Position numbers and translations under genes: made by a program
Source of the DNA: Schleiferiaceae bacterium
GTDB lineage: Bacteria; Bacteroidota; Bacteroidia; Flavobacteriales; Schleiferiaceae
DNA: 64,000 nt
Direction: 5' to 3'
NCBI GenBank assembly: GCA_018402665.1
Contig: JAGYIN010000005.1
Span: 62,001-126,000 of the forward strand
Shown: piece by piece, positions 1 to 8,879 of the stretch
Layout: each line of letters starts with the position of its first letter
Numbering within the stretch: position 1 is the stretch's first letter
Notes under the pieces: generated by a model
What the model saw: the letters and a program-made list of their open reading frames with translations, nothing else
Databases searched by the model: none
What the model was told of the DNA's origin: nothing

Positions 1-3000
1 ACATCTGCAATAAACCGTTGAAATGACCAATTGAACCAACAATACGAACTTCATCACCTTCTGTTACAACATAAGAAGCAACAGTAGCTACCGAAGAATA
101 GGTTCCAAGTCCTTCAGTTCCATCATGAACAGTAAACGATACTGCAGTGGCAGAACCTTGCATGTCCACACCGTGAACAACACCTACTACCTTACAATAA
201 ACGTTTAATGAATCCGGCACCCCATCAGCGTCCGTGTTATCCACTTGGTCGATAGTATAGGTTGGGATGAATGGGTAAACGAAGATATCCGTTAATTGGC
301 GTGGGAAAATCTGGTAGCCTTCATCGTAAGGTGAAGAGCTATCGTATTGTGACCCGATACCAGTAACGTCAAATGTACCCGCTGGGGCTGTTGAGCCGTC
401 GATATCCGTATCGCTATCAATACGCATGGTCAAAGTATCCGTACCGTTGGTGATGTCTACGTTTGCAGATCCAGAGGCTGGCCACTGGTTTGCATCTGCA
501 AGGGTAAATCCAACCAATTGGATCAATTCACTTTCAGTAGATTCATCCAATGCAGTCACAACAGCTGGTGCTGGCAATGTATTTCCGCTATTCGCTAGGT
601 AGATTGAATCTACAAACAGTTCAGTTAAACCATTGAATTGGTCCACCTCGCCGTGCAAGAATAAACTGTCTCCCATCATTGGAGTAGTGTAACCACTTTG
701 ATCTGCGAAGTTGTAAATATTGATTCCGTCCGTACCATCAGTTACATAGAAGCTGTAACCGCCGTTGCCATCAAAATCAATAGAAGTCACAATACCCTTG
801 ATCCATTTCATTGTACCTAATGAATCTGCGACACCGTTTGCATCAACTCCTGTAATAGTGTTGATCGCGACTACAGAATCAAAGGTTGGTGCGGGTGGCG
901 CACAGTTACTGTTGTGACCTCCTAAATAAGTATCTGTATTTGAAGGATAAACATCCCATTCGGTAGCGCCTATAGTCCAATCTTTTTGACCTGTACTAAC
1001 TGAAGCCTTGCGCACCAATGTATTATCTGCTGTCGCACCAGTACCAACAGTCCAAGATAATCCAGGATCAACTCCAACAACTCCGATAATATCAACTGAA
1101 TCTGTACCGTTCATTAAAACGATGGCGTCATCTCCGTTGAAATAGGTAATCGTTGAGGTAGTATCGGCTGAAGCTAAAATAGTAGATGCTGAACTAGGGT
1201 TCGCTATAACATAAGTACCATACGCAGGAATACTTAACGATGACGGGAATGTCATTGTACTTGGAGAAGTTCCCCCATTATTAAATCTTAGTATTTCGTA
1301 AGTACTCAAAGAAATGGCACTAGATGTTGGATTGTATAACTCTAATACCTTGTTATTACCTGAACCTTCGAGGTATTCGCTAAAGAACAATTCCGTACAT
1401 CCCGTTGTCGTCGTCGCACAAGACACACACTCTTCCCAACATACTACTGGAAGCGTGGTATCGGAAGCACCGATAGTAATGTAACGGTTGGTAAACGAAC
1501 CTGTAGTTAATGTACATGCGCTATCTAGTGTCGGATCAAGTGATTCCTGTCCTACCCAGTTGTCGTAGGTGAACTTGAATTCATAATTGCCTGCGGCAAG
1601 ATTAATATCTGCTTCGTACACGCCGTCACCATCAGGATCAGTCAATTGATTTGCATTACCGCTCCAGCTGTTCAGCGTTCCACTCACATAGACATTAGTA
1701 AATGACGCTGAAACATTGCTCATGTCCACACGGAAAGTCACATCAGGGTTCGTTGAAGTTACTGTACAAGAGGTATCTATTGAACAAGTACCGTAACAGA
1801 ACATCAAAGTAGTATCCTGCGTAAACGTTGGAAGAATACGATCGTTATAGTTTGCTGCATCGGCACAAGAAAGTCCTGCTAGGTTTTCTTTCGCGTTCCA
1901 GTCTGAAGCATTTGCAGGGCTATTGAGGAAGATGAAATTTCCTCCATTTGAACCGTTCAAAGTATCCGTACCTACATATATACCATCACCATCAGGATCT
2001 GCTAGTTGGACGGCATTAGCACCTCCAATAATGCCACCACCGAGGTAGATTCCGTTGGCTCCAACTGTAATATTCGCGGTATTCACCATGAAGGTCACTA
2101 CGAAATTTGTCTGAGCAGCACACGCCGTACATTCTTCCCAACATACTACTGGAAGCGTGGTATCGGCGTTGCTAATGGTAGAGTAACGGTTCGTAAACGT
2201 ACCTGTTGTTAGCGTACAAGTCGCATCAGCTACTGGGTCCAAAGTTTCTTGCCCCGTCCAGTTATCGTACGTGAATTTATATTCGTACGAACCTGGCATT
2301 AGTGATAAAGTACCTTCGTAGACACCGTCACCATCAGCATCAGTCAACTGGTTGGCATTACCACTCCAGTTGTTTACGGTCCCACTTACATATACGTTCG
2401 TGTATGAAGCAGTAACGTTGTTCATATCAACCTGGAAAGTAACATCAACAGGAGTTACGATACATGTACTGGCATGCGCACCGGCGTAAGACCATGTATT
2501 TTGAGCGTAGACCTCCCATTCTAAGGCACCCGTAGTCCAATCCGTAGAGCCACCAGAAACAGCGTGCTTACGAACCAGGGTATAGTTTGCAGTAGAACCT
2601 GTTCCTACCGTCCATGATGAACCGGGATCTACCCCAGGAACACCAATGACATCAATGGTATCAGTTCCGTTAGTCAAGATCAATGCATCGTCACCATTGA
2701 AGTGTGCAACAGAAGGGAATGCCATCGCTGTATCTGCCAATGCTTGCGTTGCGCTGTCCAATTGGTTCGTCGAAATCATGTAGACATCGCCTGAAGCAAT
2801 CGTTGCATTTGATGTGAATGAATTTGTAAATGAACCACCGTTACCGCTTAAATAAACCGTGTAACCACTCAAGGAAACCGCTGCGCTTGTTGGGTTGTAA
2901 ATTTCGAAGTATTTATTGTTCGAAGAGCCTTCTGAATATTCACTAAAGAATAGTTCCGTACATGGAGCTACGTAAGCACAAGAAAAACAAGATTCCCAAC

Positions 3001-3877
3001 ATACCTCTGGCAGTGTGGTATCCGCCGTTCCAATAGTCATGAAACGGTTTGTGAATCCTGCTGTCGTTAATGTACAGTTTGCATCAGCAACCGCATCCAA
3101 AGATTCTTGTCCCGTCCAGTTATCGTAGGTAAATTTGTATTCGTAAGACCCAGCAGATAAAGCAACCGTACCTTCATATATACCGTCACCGTCTGCATCA
3201 GTCAACTGATTCGCGTTTCCGCTCCAACTGTTTAGGGTTCCAGAGACATAAACGTTCGTGTAAGAGGCAGATACGTTATTCATGTCCACCTTGAAGGTCA
3301 CATCAAATGTGGAACAGTTGCTAATGTGCGAACCGAAGTATGAATAGGTATTCTGTGCGTAAACATCCCATTCTCCTGCACCGGTAGTCCAATCTGTTGA
3401 ACCACCCGTAACAGTCGTTTTACGAACGAGCGTATAATTCGCAGTAGAACCAGTACCCACAGTCCATGACGACCCTGGGTCAACTCCCGGAACGCCTATG
3501 ACATCAACGGTATCGGTTCCGCCGACAAGAATGAGAGCATCGTCACCATTAAAATGGGAAACCGATGGGAATCCTAAAATGGTGTCCGCTTCGTACTGCA
3601 TCAAGCTATCTGCTTGATTTGTACAAACTACAAAAACATCACCAGGTGCAATAGATGCTGAGCTGGTTAGTGTGTTGGTAAACGACCCGCCATTACCACT
3701 GAGGTAAATGGTGTAGCCGCTTAAAGAAACGGCTGAGCTTGTAGGGTTATAAATTTCGAAGCCCTTGTTGTTCGAAGAGCCTTCTATGTACTCGGAGAAG
3801 TACAATTCCGTACAGTTCTGACTGTATCCAGCAAAGGACAGCAAAACAGCAAAGAGCATAAGAGTAATCTTGCGCAT
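1..3877 (-). CDS. Giant exported lamin-tail / carbohydrate-binding-like repeat protein (C-terminus beyond window)
   Basis: An open frame runs from an ATG at 3877 to the left edge, giving 1292 codons with no stop in the stretches I translated. The N-terminus is a signal peptide (MRKITLMLFAVLLSFAGYSQ). Then come, by approximate residue: lamin-tail domain 1 (21-190), Ig-like carbohydrate-binding-like domain 1 (190-292), lamin-tail 2 (305-466), binding-like domains 2 (475-582), 3 (divergent, 590-692) and 4 (702-815), lamin-tail 3 (824-985), and two OB-fold-like modules (about 995-1092 and 1200-1292). Lamin-tail repeats carry the motif FSEYxEGSxNNK, as in ExeM-type secreted nucleases. The binding-like repeats carry VDMxN, SGTLNSW, DxDGDGxYE and KFTYDNW, and each ends in a CWExC cysteine cluster. 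It is the last visible gene of the run starting at 15817, 54 bases after the previous stop. A T9SS tail would be expected further left but is not visible. Function unknown; a surface adhesin or nucleic-acid/glycan-binding scaffold is inferred. Confidence 0.8.
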   Translation of the reverse strand, partial: MRKITLMLFAVLLSFAGYSQNCTELYFSEYIEGSSNNKGFEIYNPTSSAVSLSGYTIYLSGNGGSFTNTLTSSASIAPGDVFVVCTNQADSLMQYEADTILGFPSVSHFNGDDALILVGGTDTVDVIGVPGVDPGSSWTVGTGSTANYTLVRKTTVTGGSTDWTTGAGEWDVYAQNTYSYFGSHISNCSTFDVTFKVDMNNVSASYTNVYVSGTLNSWSGNANQLTDADGDGIYEGTVALSAGSYEYKFTYDNWTGQESLDAVADANCTLTTAGFTNRFMTIGTADTTLPEVCWESCFSCAYVAPCTELFFSEYSEGSSNNKYFEIYNPTSAAVSLSGYTVYLSGNGGSFTNSFTSNATIASGDVYMISTNQLDSATQALADTAMAFPSVAHFNGDDALILTNGTDTIDVIGVPGVDPGSSWTVGTGSTANYTLVRKHAVSGGSTDWTTGALEWEVYAQNTWSYAGAHASTCIVTPVDVTFQVDMNNVTASYTNVYVSGTVNNWSGNANQLTDADGDGVYEGTLSLMPGSYEYKFTYDNWTGQETLDPVADATCTLTTGTFTNRYSTISNADTTLPVVCWEECTACAAQTNFVVTFMVNTANITVGANGIYLGGGIIGGANAVQLADPDGDGIYVGTDTLNGSNGGNFIFLNSPANASDWNAKENLAGLSCADAANYNDRILPTFTQDTTLMFCYGTCSIDTSCTVTSTNPDVTFRVDMSNVSASFTNVYVSGTLNSWSGNANQLTDPDGDGVYEADINLAAGNYEFKFTYDNWVGQESLDPTLDSACTLTTGSFTNRYITIGASDTTLPVVCWEECVSCATTTTGCTELFFSEYLEGSGNNKVLELYNPTSSAISLSTYEILRFNNGGTSPSTMTFPSSLSIPAYGTYVIANPSSASTILASADTTSTITYFNGDDAIVLMNGTDSVDIIGVVGVDPGLSWTVGTGATADNTLVRKASVSTGQKDWTIGATEWDVYPSNTDTYLGGHNSNCAPPAPTFDSVVAINTITGVDANGVADSLGTMKWIKGIVTSIDFDGNGGYSFYVTDGTDGINIYNFADQSGYTTPMMGDSLFLHGEVDQFNGLTELFVDSIYLANSGNTLPAPAVVTALDESTESELIQLVGFTLADANQWPASGSANVDITNGTDTLTMRIDSDTDIDGSTAPAGTFDVTGIGSQYDSSSPYDEGYQIFPRQLTDIFVYPFIPTYTIDQVDNTDADGVPDSLNVYCKVVGVVHGVDMQGSATAVSFTVHDGTEGLGTYSSVATVASYVVTEGDEVRIVGSIGHFNGLLQM

Positions 3878-3901
3878 GAGAGTTGTTGTTTTATTTGGTG
3901 T

Positions 3902-3909
3902 TAAAGTTA
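3902..3909 (-). promoter_or_regulatory. Possible -7 element before the giant repeat gene
   Basis: The minus strand reads TAACTTTA, one mismatch from the Bacteroidota -7 element TAnnTTTG, 25 bases upstream of the ATG at 3877. It would let the last gene of the run be transcribed independently. No clear TTG -33 element is visible, so the call is weak. Confidence 0.25.
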
Positions 3910-3931
3910 TGGTTTTCACGTTATTAAATCG

Positions 3932-5116
3932 TTAATCGAAATCGAGTGTAAGTTTAAATCGTTGAACGGTTCCATTTTTGGAATCGGCTACATATAAAAT
4001 CTTGTCATAATACCCGATGGCACTCACGTTGCCAAATCCCCCTAAAGTCGCAAGCGCATTGAACTCAGCAGCTGATGCAGGTGGTGGTGGAACGCCTTCT
4101 AATCCGGAAGAAGTAAACTGATATACACTATCTACACCGGCATCTGCAACGAATAAAAACCGAGAACCGTCGCCAGCTAGACATAAATCAACAGGATCTA
4201 CGAATCGCTTTGGCGTTTGCAAATAGCGTTTTGCGGCAGGATCTAGTGTGCTGTAAAAGATAGGTTGGTAGAGCGCGCCGAAAGGTCCTTCTGTGAATTG
4301 GATGTGTTGCACTTGGATTTCCTGATCTTCATCCTGATTTAGCACCCAAAAGTCTGGGCTATTGCTCGCTGTGAGTTGCGGCGCTTGAGTAAAACCTTGA
4401 AGCGCTAATGGGTTTTTGAAGTAGTCGTTATAGGTAGCCCCTGATGCCGTAATAGGCAGTGCACTGATCCACTGGTGGTTTTTTGTGAATTTAAGTACAG
4501 CATTATCCGGTCCAAACCCTGCATTATTCGCACTTACTCCTGTTCTGCTTAAGTAATAGCTATTGTTTTCGGATTGAATATTGGAGCCAATAATCGCAAT
4601 ATCTGTAAACTTCACTTTTGCGTCCGAAGATGAGAAGCTGTTTTTAAAATAGAATGGGTGCACAATAACCGCTTCAGCTGTAGCCCCTTGCATGGACAGT
4701 ACATTGTCGCTGCCAATCATTTCTATTTCATAAAGCGCCGTTAGGCTGTAGTCAACTCCAGTGATGGTGGTATCGTAGGTTCCTATTGCGAGAAGATCAA
4801 AACTCCGAGTTTGTGTGACCTTACGAACGCCTGGTACATAAATGCTGCCCTGTAGATTTAAGGCGATATCGTACCGCAGTATGAGGTCTTGCGCACTATC
4901 TACAACATAAATAAATTCATCGTAACCTATGTAAACGTCCACTGGTGCAATGGCATCCTGAATGTTTGGTGCGATCGGTACGTAGCTGATTTCGCGTACG
5001 TCGTAGGTAGGAATTTCTATGAAATCTAAATTGGTCCGTTCTCCGAAGTAGTTGTCGCAACTGCTTAGTAGTACCCCTATACTTAGGATGAAAAATATGC
5101 CTAAGGTTCTTACCAT
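3932..5116 (-). CDS. Beta-propeller (NHL-like) lipoprotein
   Basis: 394 residues. The N-terminus is a lipoprotein signal (lipobox LLSSC, Cys20) followed by DNYFGE, so the protein should sit in the outer or inner membrane. The body contains repeated blade-like segments of the type IYVVDSAQDLILRYD (near residue 90), FLFVADAGVDSVYQF (near 325) and ILYVADSKNGTVQRF (C-terminus), typical of NHL/six-bladed propellers. No catalytic motif is recognised. Its start overlaps the end of the upstream PorV-like gene by 7 bases, so it is translationally coupled to it. A role as a periplasm-facing or surface partner of the barrel and TonB receptor in the same run is inferred from context only. Confidence 0.75.
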   Translation of the reverse strand: MVRTLGIFFILSIGVLLSSCDNYFGERTNLDFIEIPTYDVREISYVPIAPNIQDAIAPVDVYIGYDEFIYVVDSAQDLILRYDIALNLQGSIYVPGVRKVTQTRSFDLLAIGTYDTTITGVDYSLTALYEIEMIGSDNVLSMQGATAEAVIVHPFYFKNSFSSSDAKVKFTDIAIIGSNIQSENNSYYLSRTGVSANNAGFGPDNAVLKFTKNHQWISALPITASGATYNDYFKNPLALQGFTQAPQLTASNSPDFWVLNQDEDQEIQVQHIQFTEGPFGALYQPIFYSTLDPAAKRYLQTPKRFVDPVDLCLAGDGSRFLFVADAGVDSVYQFTSSGLEGVPPPPASAAEFNALATLGGFGNVSAIGYYDKILYVADSKNGTVQRFKLTLDFD

Positions 5117-6087
5117 GTGAGTGGTTTTATTTTAATTCCTATCGTGCCTTGGTACTGGTTGTACGGTGTAGGTTGTGCCCCTACACCCCATGCTACAGGC
5201 CATCCTTTTACAATGGTTTTCATTCCGAAACCCATCCAAGGAAGCGCTTTTTGACTTCCGATCTGGTAACCGACTGCTCCCCACAATTGTGAACGCCATT
5301 GGTATTTTAGCCCGCCTGCGTAGAATTCAGCATTGTCTGTTGGGTGGTTCAGTTGCAGGCTCGGGGTAAGGCTGTGGTCGCCCTTTTTCCAAGCCGTCCA
5401 TTGAATGCCCATAGAGAACATTTGAGGCGTAGCCGCTAAAGCCGATTCTTGACCTACAGGCAGGTTGCTCAACGGGGTGTTGGGGCCAAAATTGGTCAGG
5501 GCAGCTGCGAATTGAAGGTCTGCGATGTCCAATTTATATAAGAAGCCTAAGTCGAGGTACACGTTATGTGCTCTATATACACCTAGTTGTTCTAGGCCGT
5601 ATTTGAGTTGAACTCCAGCATGGAAGTATTCACTGAAGGCTTGGCTTACTCCTAATCCTACACAGGTAAGTGCAGCAGAGGTAGTGGCACCGGTGCCTTC
5701 CGGTTGCCAAACCGTTCTTTCGGGGATGGATCCTGTGCTAAGACTGTTGAGCGTGAGGGCAATATGCTGGCCGTTTTCTCGTGCTTTGGTGAGTGCTACA
5801 AAATCGTGATTGATGCCACCGCCTAAAGCTCTGTTCGCAGAAAAAACACCTTGCTGATTGCCACCGCTGATCAGCGCAGGGTTGATTAGGGCACCGAAGC
5901 TGTGATCGGTCATGGCTAAGCTTGCACCGCCAACTCCTGTGCTCGCCGGGTCGATGGGAAGTTTTAAGAAGGTGAAGGCGCTAAGTCCAGCACGCTCCTC
6001 GCCGTAGGTAGGTAATAATTGGGCCGTAGCACCAAAACTCAAGAGCAAACCAATGGCCAGCGGTATGTAAAAGTGACGTCTTACCAT
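5110..6087 (-). CDS. PorV/PorQ-family outer-membrane beta-barrel protein
   Basis: 325 residues with a signal peptide ending near GATAQ (residue 23). The start of the mature protein, with FLKLPIDPASTGVGGASLAM and then a short NPALIS motif, is characteristic of the FadL-like PorV/PorQ group. There PorV shuttles T9SS cargo to the surface attachment complex. The rest alternates short amphipathic strands, consistent with a barrel. It overlaps the TonB receptor gene upstream by 7 bases and the propeller lipoprotein downstream by 7 bases. Since several genes in the run encode T9SS-tailed proteins, a dedicated cargo-handling barrel is plausible. It is not the housekeeping porV as far as sequence alone can tell. 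Confidence 0.72.
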   Translation of the reverse strand: MVRRHFYIPLAIGLLLSFGATAQLLPTYGEERAGLSAFTFLKLPIDPASTGVGGASLAMTDHSFGALINPALISGGNQQGVFSANRALGGGINHDFVALTKARENGQHIALTLNSLSTGSIPERTVWQPEGTGATTSAALTCVGLGVSQAFSEYFHAGVQLKYGLEQLGVYRAHNVYLDLGFLYKLDIADLQFAAALTNFGPNTPLSNLPVGQESALAATPQMFSMGIQWTAWKKGDHSLTPSLQLNHPTDNAEFYAGGLKYQWRSQLWGAVGYQIGSQKALPWMGFGMKTIVKGWPVAWGVGAQPTPYNQYQGTIGIKIKPLTW

Positions 6088-8879
6088 TTGATTTGAATTC
6101 CTGCTAAAATTTGTGTCGGAGCGGAGTATCGTGCCGGATTTCTCGGATCAGTACCGGTCTCTTGTGGGCCATTAAATTCCGGACGTGGGTCGCGCCAAGT
6201 CAATGGAACATCGTCGCCATATTCATAGGCGCGGCCTGTAATAGGGTTGACCAATTGAGCATTTCTACGTCCAGTAATGTTCATCACCTCAAGGTTCAAT
6301 AGAATGCCGCCTGTGCCAAATTTAACGAGCGCGTAGGAGGCCTTTCCGTTTATTCCGAACCAGTAGGCACCACGTTCCCTCAGGTAATTTGCATTATCGA
6401 CGCGGTATTGCGGACGACCCAGGTCGTTGTATCCTTCTAAAATTTGAGGAGTGTAACGGTATCCAGAGGTGTATTGGGCATTGAGCGAAGCGCGGAACTT
6501 ACTGCTGTCGTTTTGAAAGCTGATTCCTGCGTTGAATTTCCACGGCCTATCCCAAGCTAAGAACTGCTCTTGAGTTAACGGTACTTCACCGGTTTGAGCG
6601 ATCTGAAGTGCACTTTCTCGCGCACTGTTTGACTTGCCTCGTGCTTGCTGGTACGAGCCGTTGAAGAATGAGGTGAAGGAGTTGTTTATCCGCGCATTCA
6701 ATTGGGTTTCTACACCAATTATTTTAGCATAGTCTTGATTGATATACATGGTTTTAGTCACCGGACGACCGGTGGCATCCGTCGTAATAACGCGACGCGA
6801 AACGATGTAATCGAAGCGGTTGTTATTGAACGCGTTGATGGTCCAGCCAATGCGACTCCCTACTAAAGTTTTGTACCCGACTTCATAGGAGATGTTCACC
6901 TCAGGATTGAGGTTCGGGTTACCTAGGGAAGATAAGAAACTGCGGTCCTGGTATTGCGGATCAAGACCCGCATACATGAAACGTGGGTGTGGCATCCGCA
7001 TGCTGTGCCCGTAATTAAAGTAGAGAACATTATTCTCAGTGACGGGGAAACTCACATTTAAACGTGGAAGTAGACGAACTTTCCAGCTCAAACCTCCGGC
7101 ATTGAACGAGTTTTCGTTGTATGCTTCGCGAATGGCGGGGAGGACGGGCGAGGAGGAATCGGCCACCGCGTTATCTGCAAATTTTCCGGGGGCCCAATAG
7201 TTGAATCGCATCCCTAAAGTGGCTTTTACGCCTTTGTATTCTATGCGGTCTTGCGCAAAGAGTCCTCCTTTTTGTGGACGTACTTTCCAGATATCGTTGC
7301 TGGAACCAATGGATACTGACGGGGTGGTAGTACTGTCGTTCAAAACGATGGGTGCACCTACCCAGGGACGGTACACGTCGACCCACTGGTATTCTGTCAA
7401 TGCGTGCTCTAGTCCACCACTAATGGTGTGAATGGAATTGGGCTGGAAGGTCAATTTCCCTTTGAATGTATTTTCTGCAGCGTAATGGTCGTGCCATATG
7501 GGCGTTATACCACCGTTGTTAACCAATCCGTTTCCTGGGATGAGGTAATAATTACCGTAGGGATCGTTTGGATTAAAGACAGTAAGGTCACCGGTGAAGA
7601 TGTAGGCTTCATCATAAATCTGATCGACCGTTTCTGCCCGGAATGGACGACCGTTGGCATCTGCTCTAAGATTGGTGAAGAGTCTACCCGCACTGACGGT
7701 TAGGCCAGTTTTTGCGTTGATGCGTTTGTTCCAGCCCAGTACGGTGAGGTTACTGTGGTGGGTGTAGGTCGTTGCGTTATCTAGATTGTTGCTTCTGTCG
7801 TATTGAAAACCGGGCGTAAGTAGGGCATCGAATCCAACGATTTGTAACGTTCGTGAATTTTGATTCACCTTGAGGCTGTGGCTGTTGGTTAACGTAAACT
7901 TTCCTACGGTTTTATTCGCATAACTCAGCTTCACGGTGTGGGTATAATCATTGCTTTGACGCGGTGCCCAAAACTCGGGTTGATCCGGGAATAAACTGGA
8001 TTTTAATTGAGTGGCAGTGGACCCAAAATAATGATCCGTCCATTGACCGCGCGCCGTAGTAAATAGGCGAAGTTTTTTCTTTGTGAAAGGTACGGGTGTG
8101 CTCAAGGTGACTTCCAATTCATCGGTATTGAAAGACGTCGCATCTGCGATTTGATCCGTTTGATAATTCAAACCCCAGCTGAATTTTTCACCGCCCTCTT
8201 TAATACGAGTATTAATAATACCGGCTGAACCACCACCGTATTCGGCGCTTGCACCACCGGTCATCAGATTAAGTGAGCCTACGGAAGAGGAACTGACACT
8301 CACTCCGCCTCCTGTTCCAGCGAGGGGATCTTGTGCTGAAATTCCGTCAATAAGATATTCTGTTTCGTAAACGCGCGCTCCACGAATTTGTAACCCGTCA
8401 GTAGTACGTTGTACACCGGCTTGCTGGGCCAAAACGTCTTCAACGCCTTTTGCAACCAACTTTCCAATTTCATTCCCTGTGAGTGTAATGGCAGAAGAAG
8501 CTTTTTCAAGATCCACCTGGTTCTTTCGTCCAACAACAGTTACAGCATTGAGCATTTCGCTCTGCTCCTGCATTTCTGCGGTAATAGTCGCCGGTTTTTT
8601 ACTCGTGATTTTAATATCATTGAAGAGGATAGGTTGGTAGCCTATGAACTGAAATTTGACGCTGTAGGTTCCGGGTTTAATGTCGCGTATTTCGAAGTTT
8701 CCATCAAAATCTGTGAGCGTTTGATAGAACGTACCCACAATACTTACTGCGGCATTAGGCAGCGGTTCTTTAGTACCTTTCTCGAGGGCTTGCCCACGCA
8801 AGACGCCTTTTTCCTGTGCTGCAACTAGGAATTGGCACAAGATGAAGGTTAGGGTAAATAGGGCTTTAGAATACCGCAT
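6081..8879 (-). CDS. TonB-dependent receptor with carboxypeptidase-regulatory-like N-domain
   Basis: 932 residues from the ATG at 8879; an ATG nine bases upstream (8888) adds three residues but gives a poorer signal peptide. After the signal peptide (ending VAAQ) lies a CarboxypepD-reg-like domain (about 25-110, with the DFDGNFEI and FIGYQ motifs), a plug domain (about 120-240, with QQAGVQRTTDGLQIRGAR and YLIDGI), and a long 22-strand-type barrel. It imports a ligand across the outer membrane using TonB energy. There is no SusD gene beside it, so it is not an ordinary glycan SusCD pair. Its partners are the Ig-like lipoprotein upstream (14-base overlap) and the PorV-like barrel downstream (7-base overlap). 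Substrate unknown; a nuclease product such as oligonucleotides or phosphate is an inference from the EEP gene in the run. Confidence 0.85.
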   Translation of the reverse strand: MRYSKALFTLTFILCQFLVAAQEKGVLRGQALEKGTKEPLPNAAVSIVGTFYQTLTDFDGNFEIRDIKPGTYSVKFQFIGYQPILFNDIKITSKKPATITAEMQEQSEMLNAVTVVGRKNQVDLEKASSAITLTGNEIGKLVAKGVEDVLAQQAGVQRTTDGLQIRGARVYETEYLIDGISAQDPLAGTGGGVSVSSSSVGSLNLMTGGASAEYGGGSAGIINTRIKEGGEKFSWGLNYQTDQIADATSFNTDELEVTLSTPVPFTKKKLRLFTTARGQWTDHYFGSTATQLKSSLFPDQPEFWAPRQSNDYTHTVKLSYANKTVGKFTLTNSHSLKVNQNSRTLQIVGFDALLTPGFQYDRSNNLDNATTYTHHSNLTVLGWNKRINAKTGLTVSAGRLFTNLRADANGRPFRAETVDQIYDEAYIFTGDLTVFNPNDPYGNYYLIPGNGLVNNGGITPIWHDHYAAENTFKGKLTFQPNSIHTISGGLEHALTEYQWVDVYRPWVGAPIVLNDSTTTPSVSIGSSNDIWKVRPQKGGLFAQDRIEYKGVKATLGMRFNYWAPGKFADNAVADSSSPVLPAIREAYNENSFNAGGLSWKVRLLPRLNVSFPVTENNVLYFNYGHSMRMPHPRFMYAGLDPQYQDRSFLSSLGNPNLNPEVNISYEVGYKTLVGSRIGWTINAFNNNRFDYIVSRRVITTDATGRPVTKTMYINQDYAKIIGVETQLNARINNSFTSFFNGSYQQARGKSNSARESALQIAQTGEVPLTQEQFLAWDRPWKFNAGISFQNDSSKFRASLNAQYTSGYRYTPQILEGYNDLGRPQYRVDNANYLRERGAYWFGINGKASYALVKFGTGGILLNLEVMNITGRRNAQLVNPITGRAYEYGDDVPLTWRDPRPEFNGPQETGTDPRNPARYSAPTQILAGIQIKW

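Noticed and set aside
3298-3483. Small open frame inside the giant repeat gene
   Set aside because: It is an out-of-frame shadow of the long frame, with repeat-type sequence and no independent signals.
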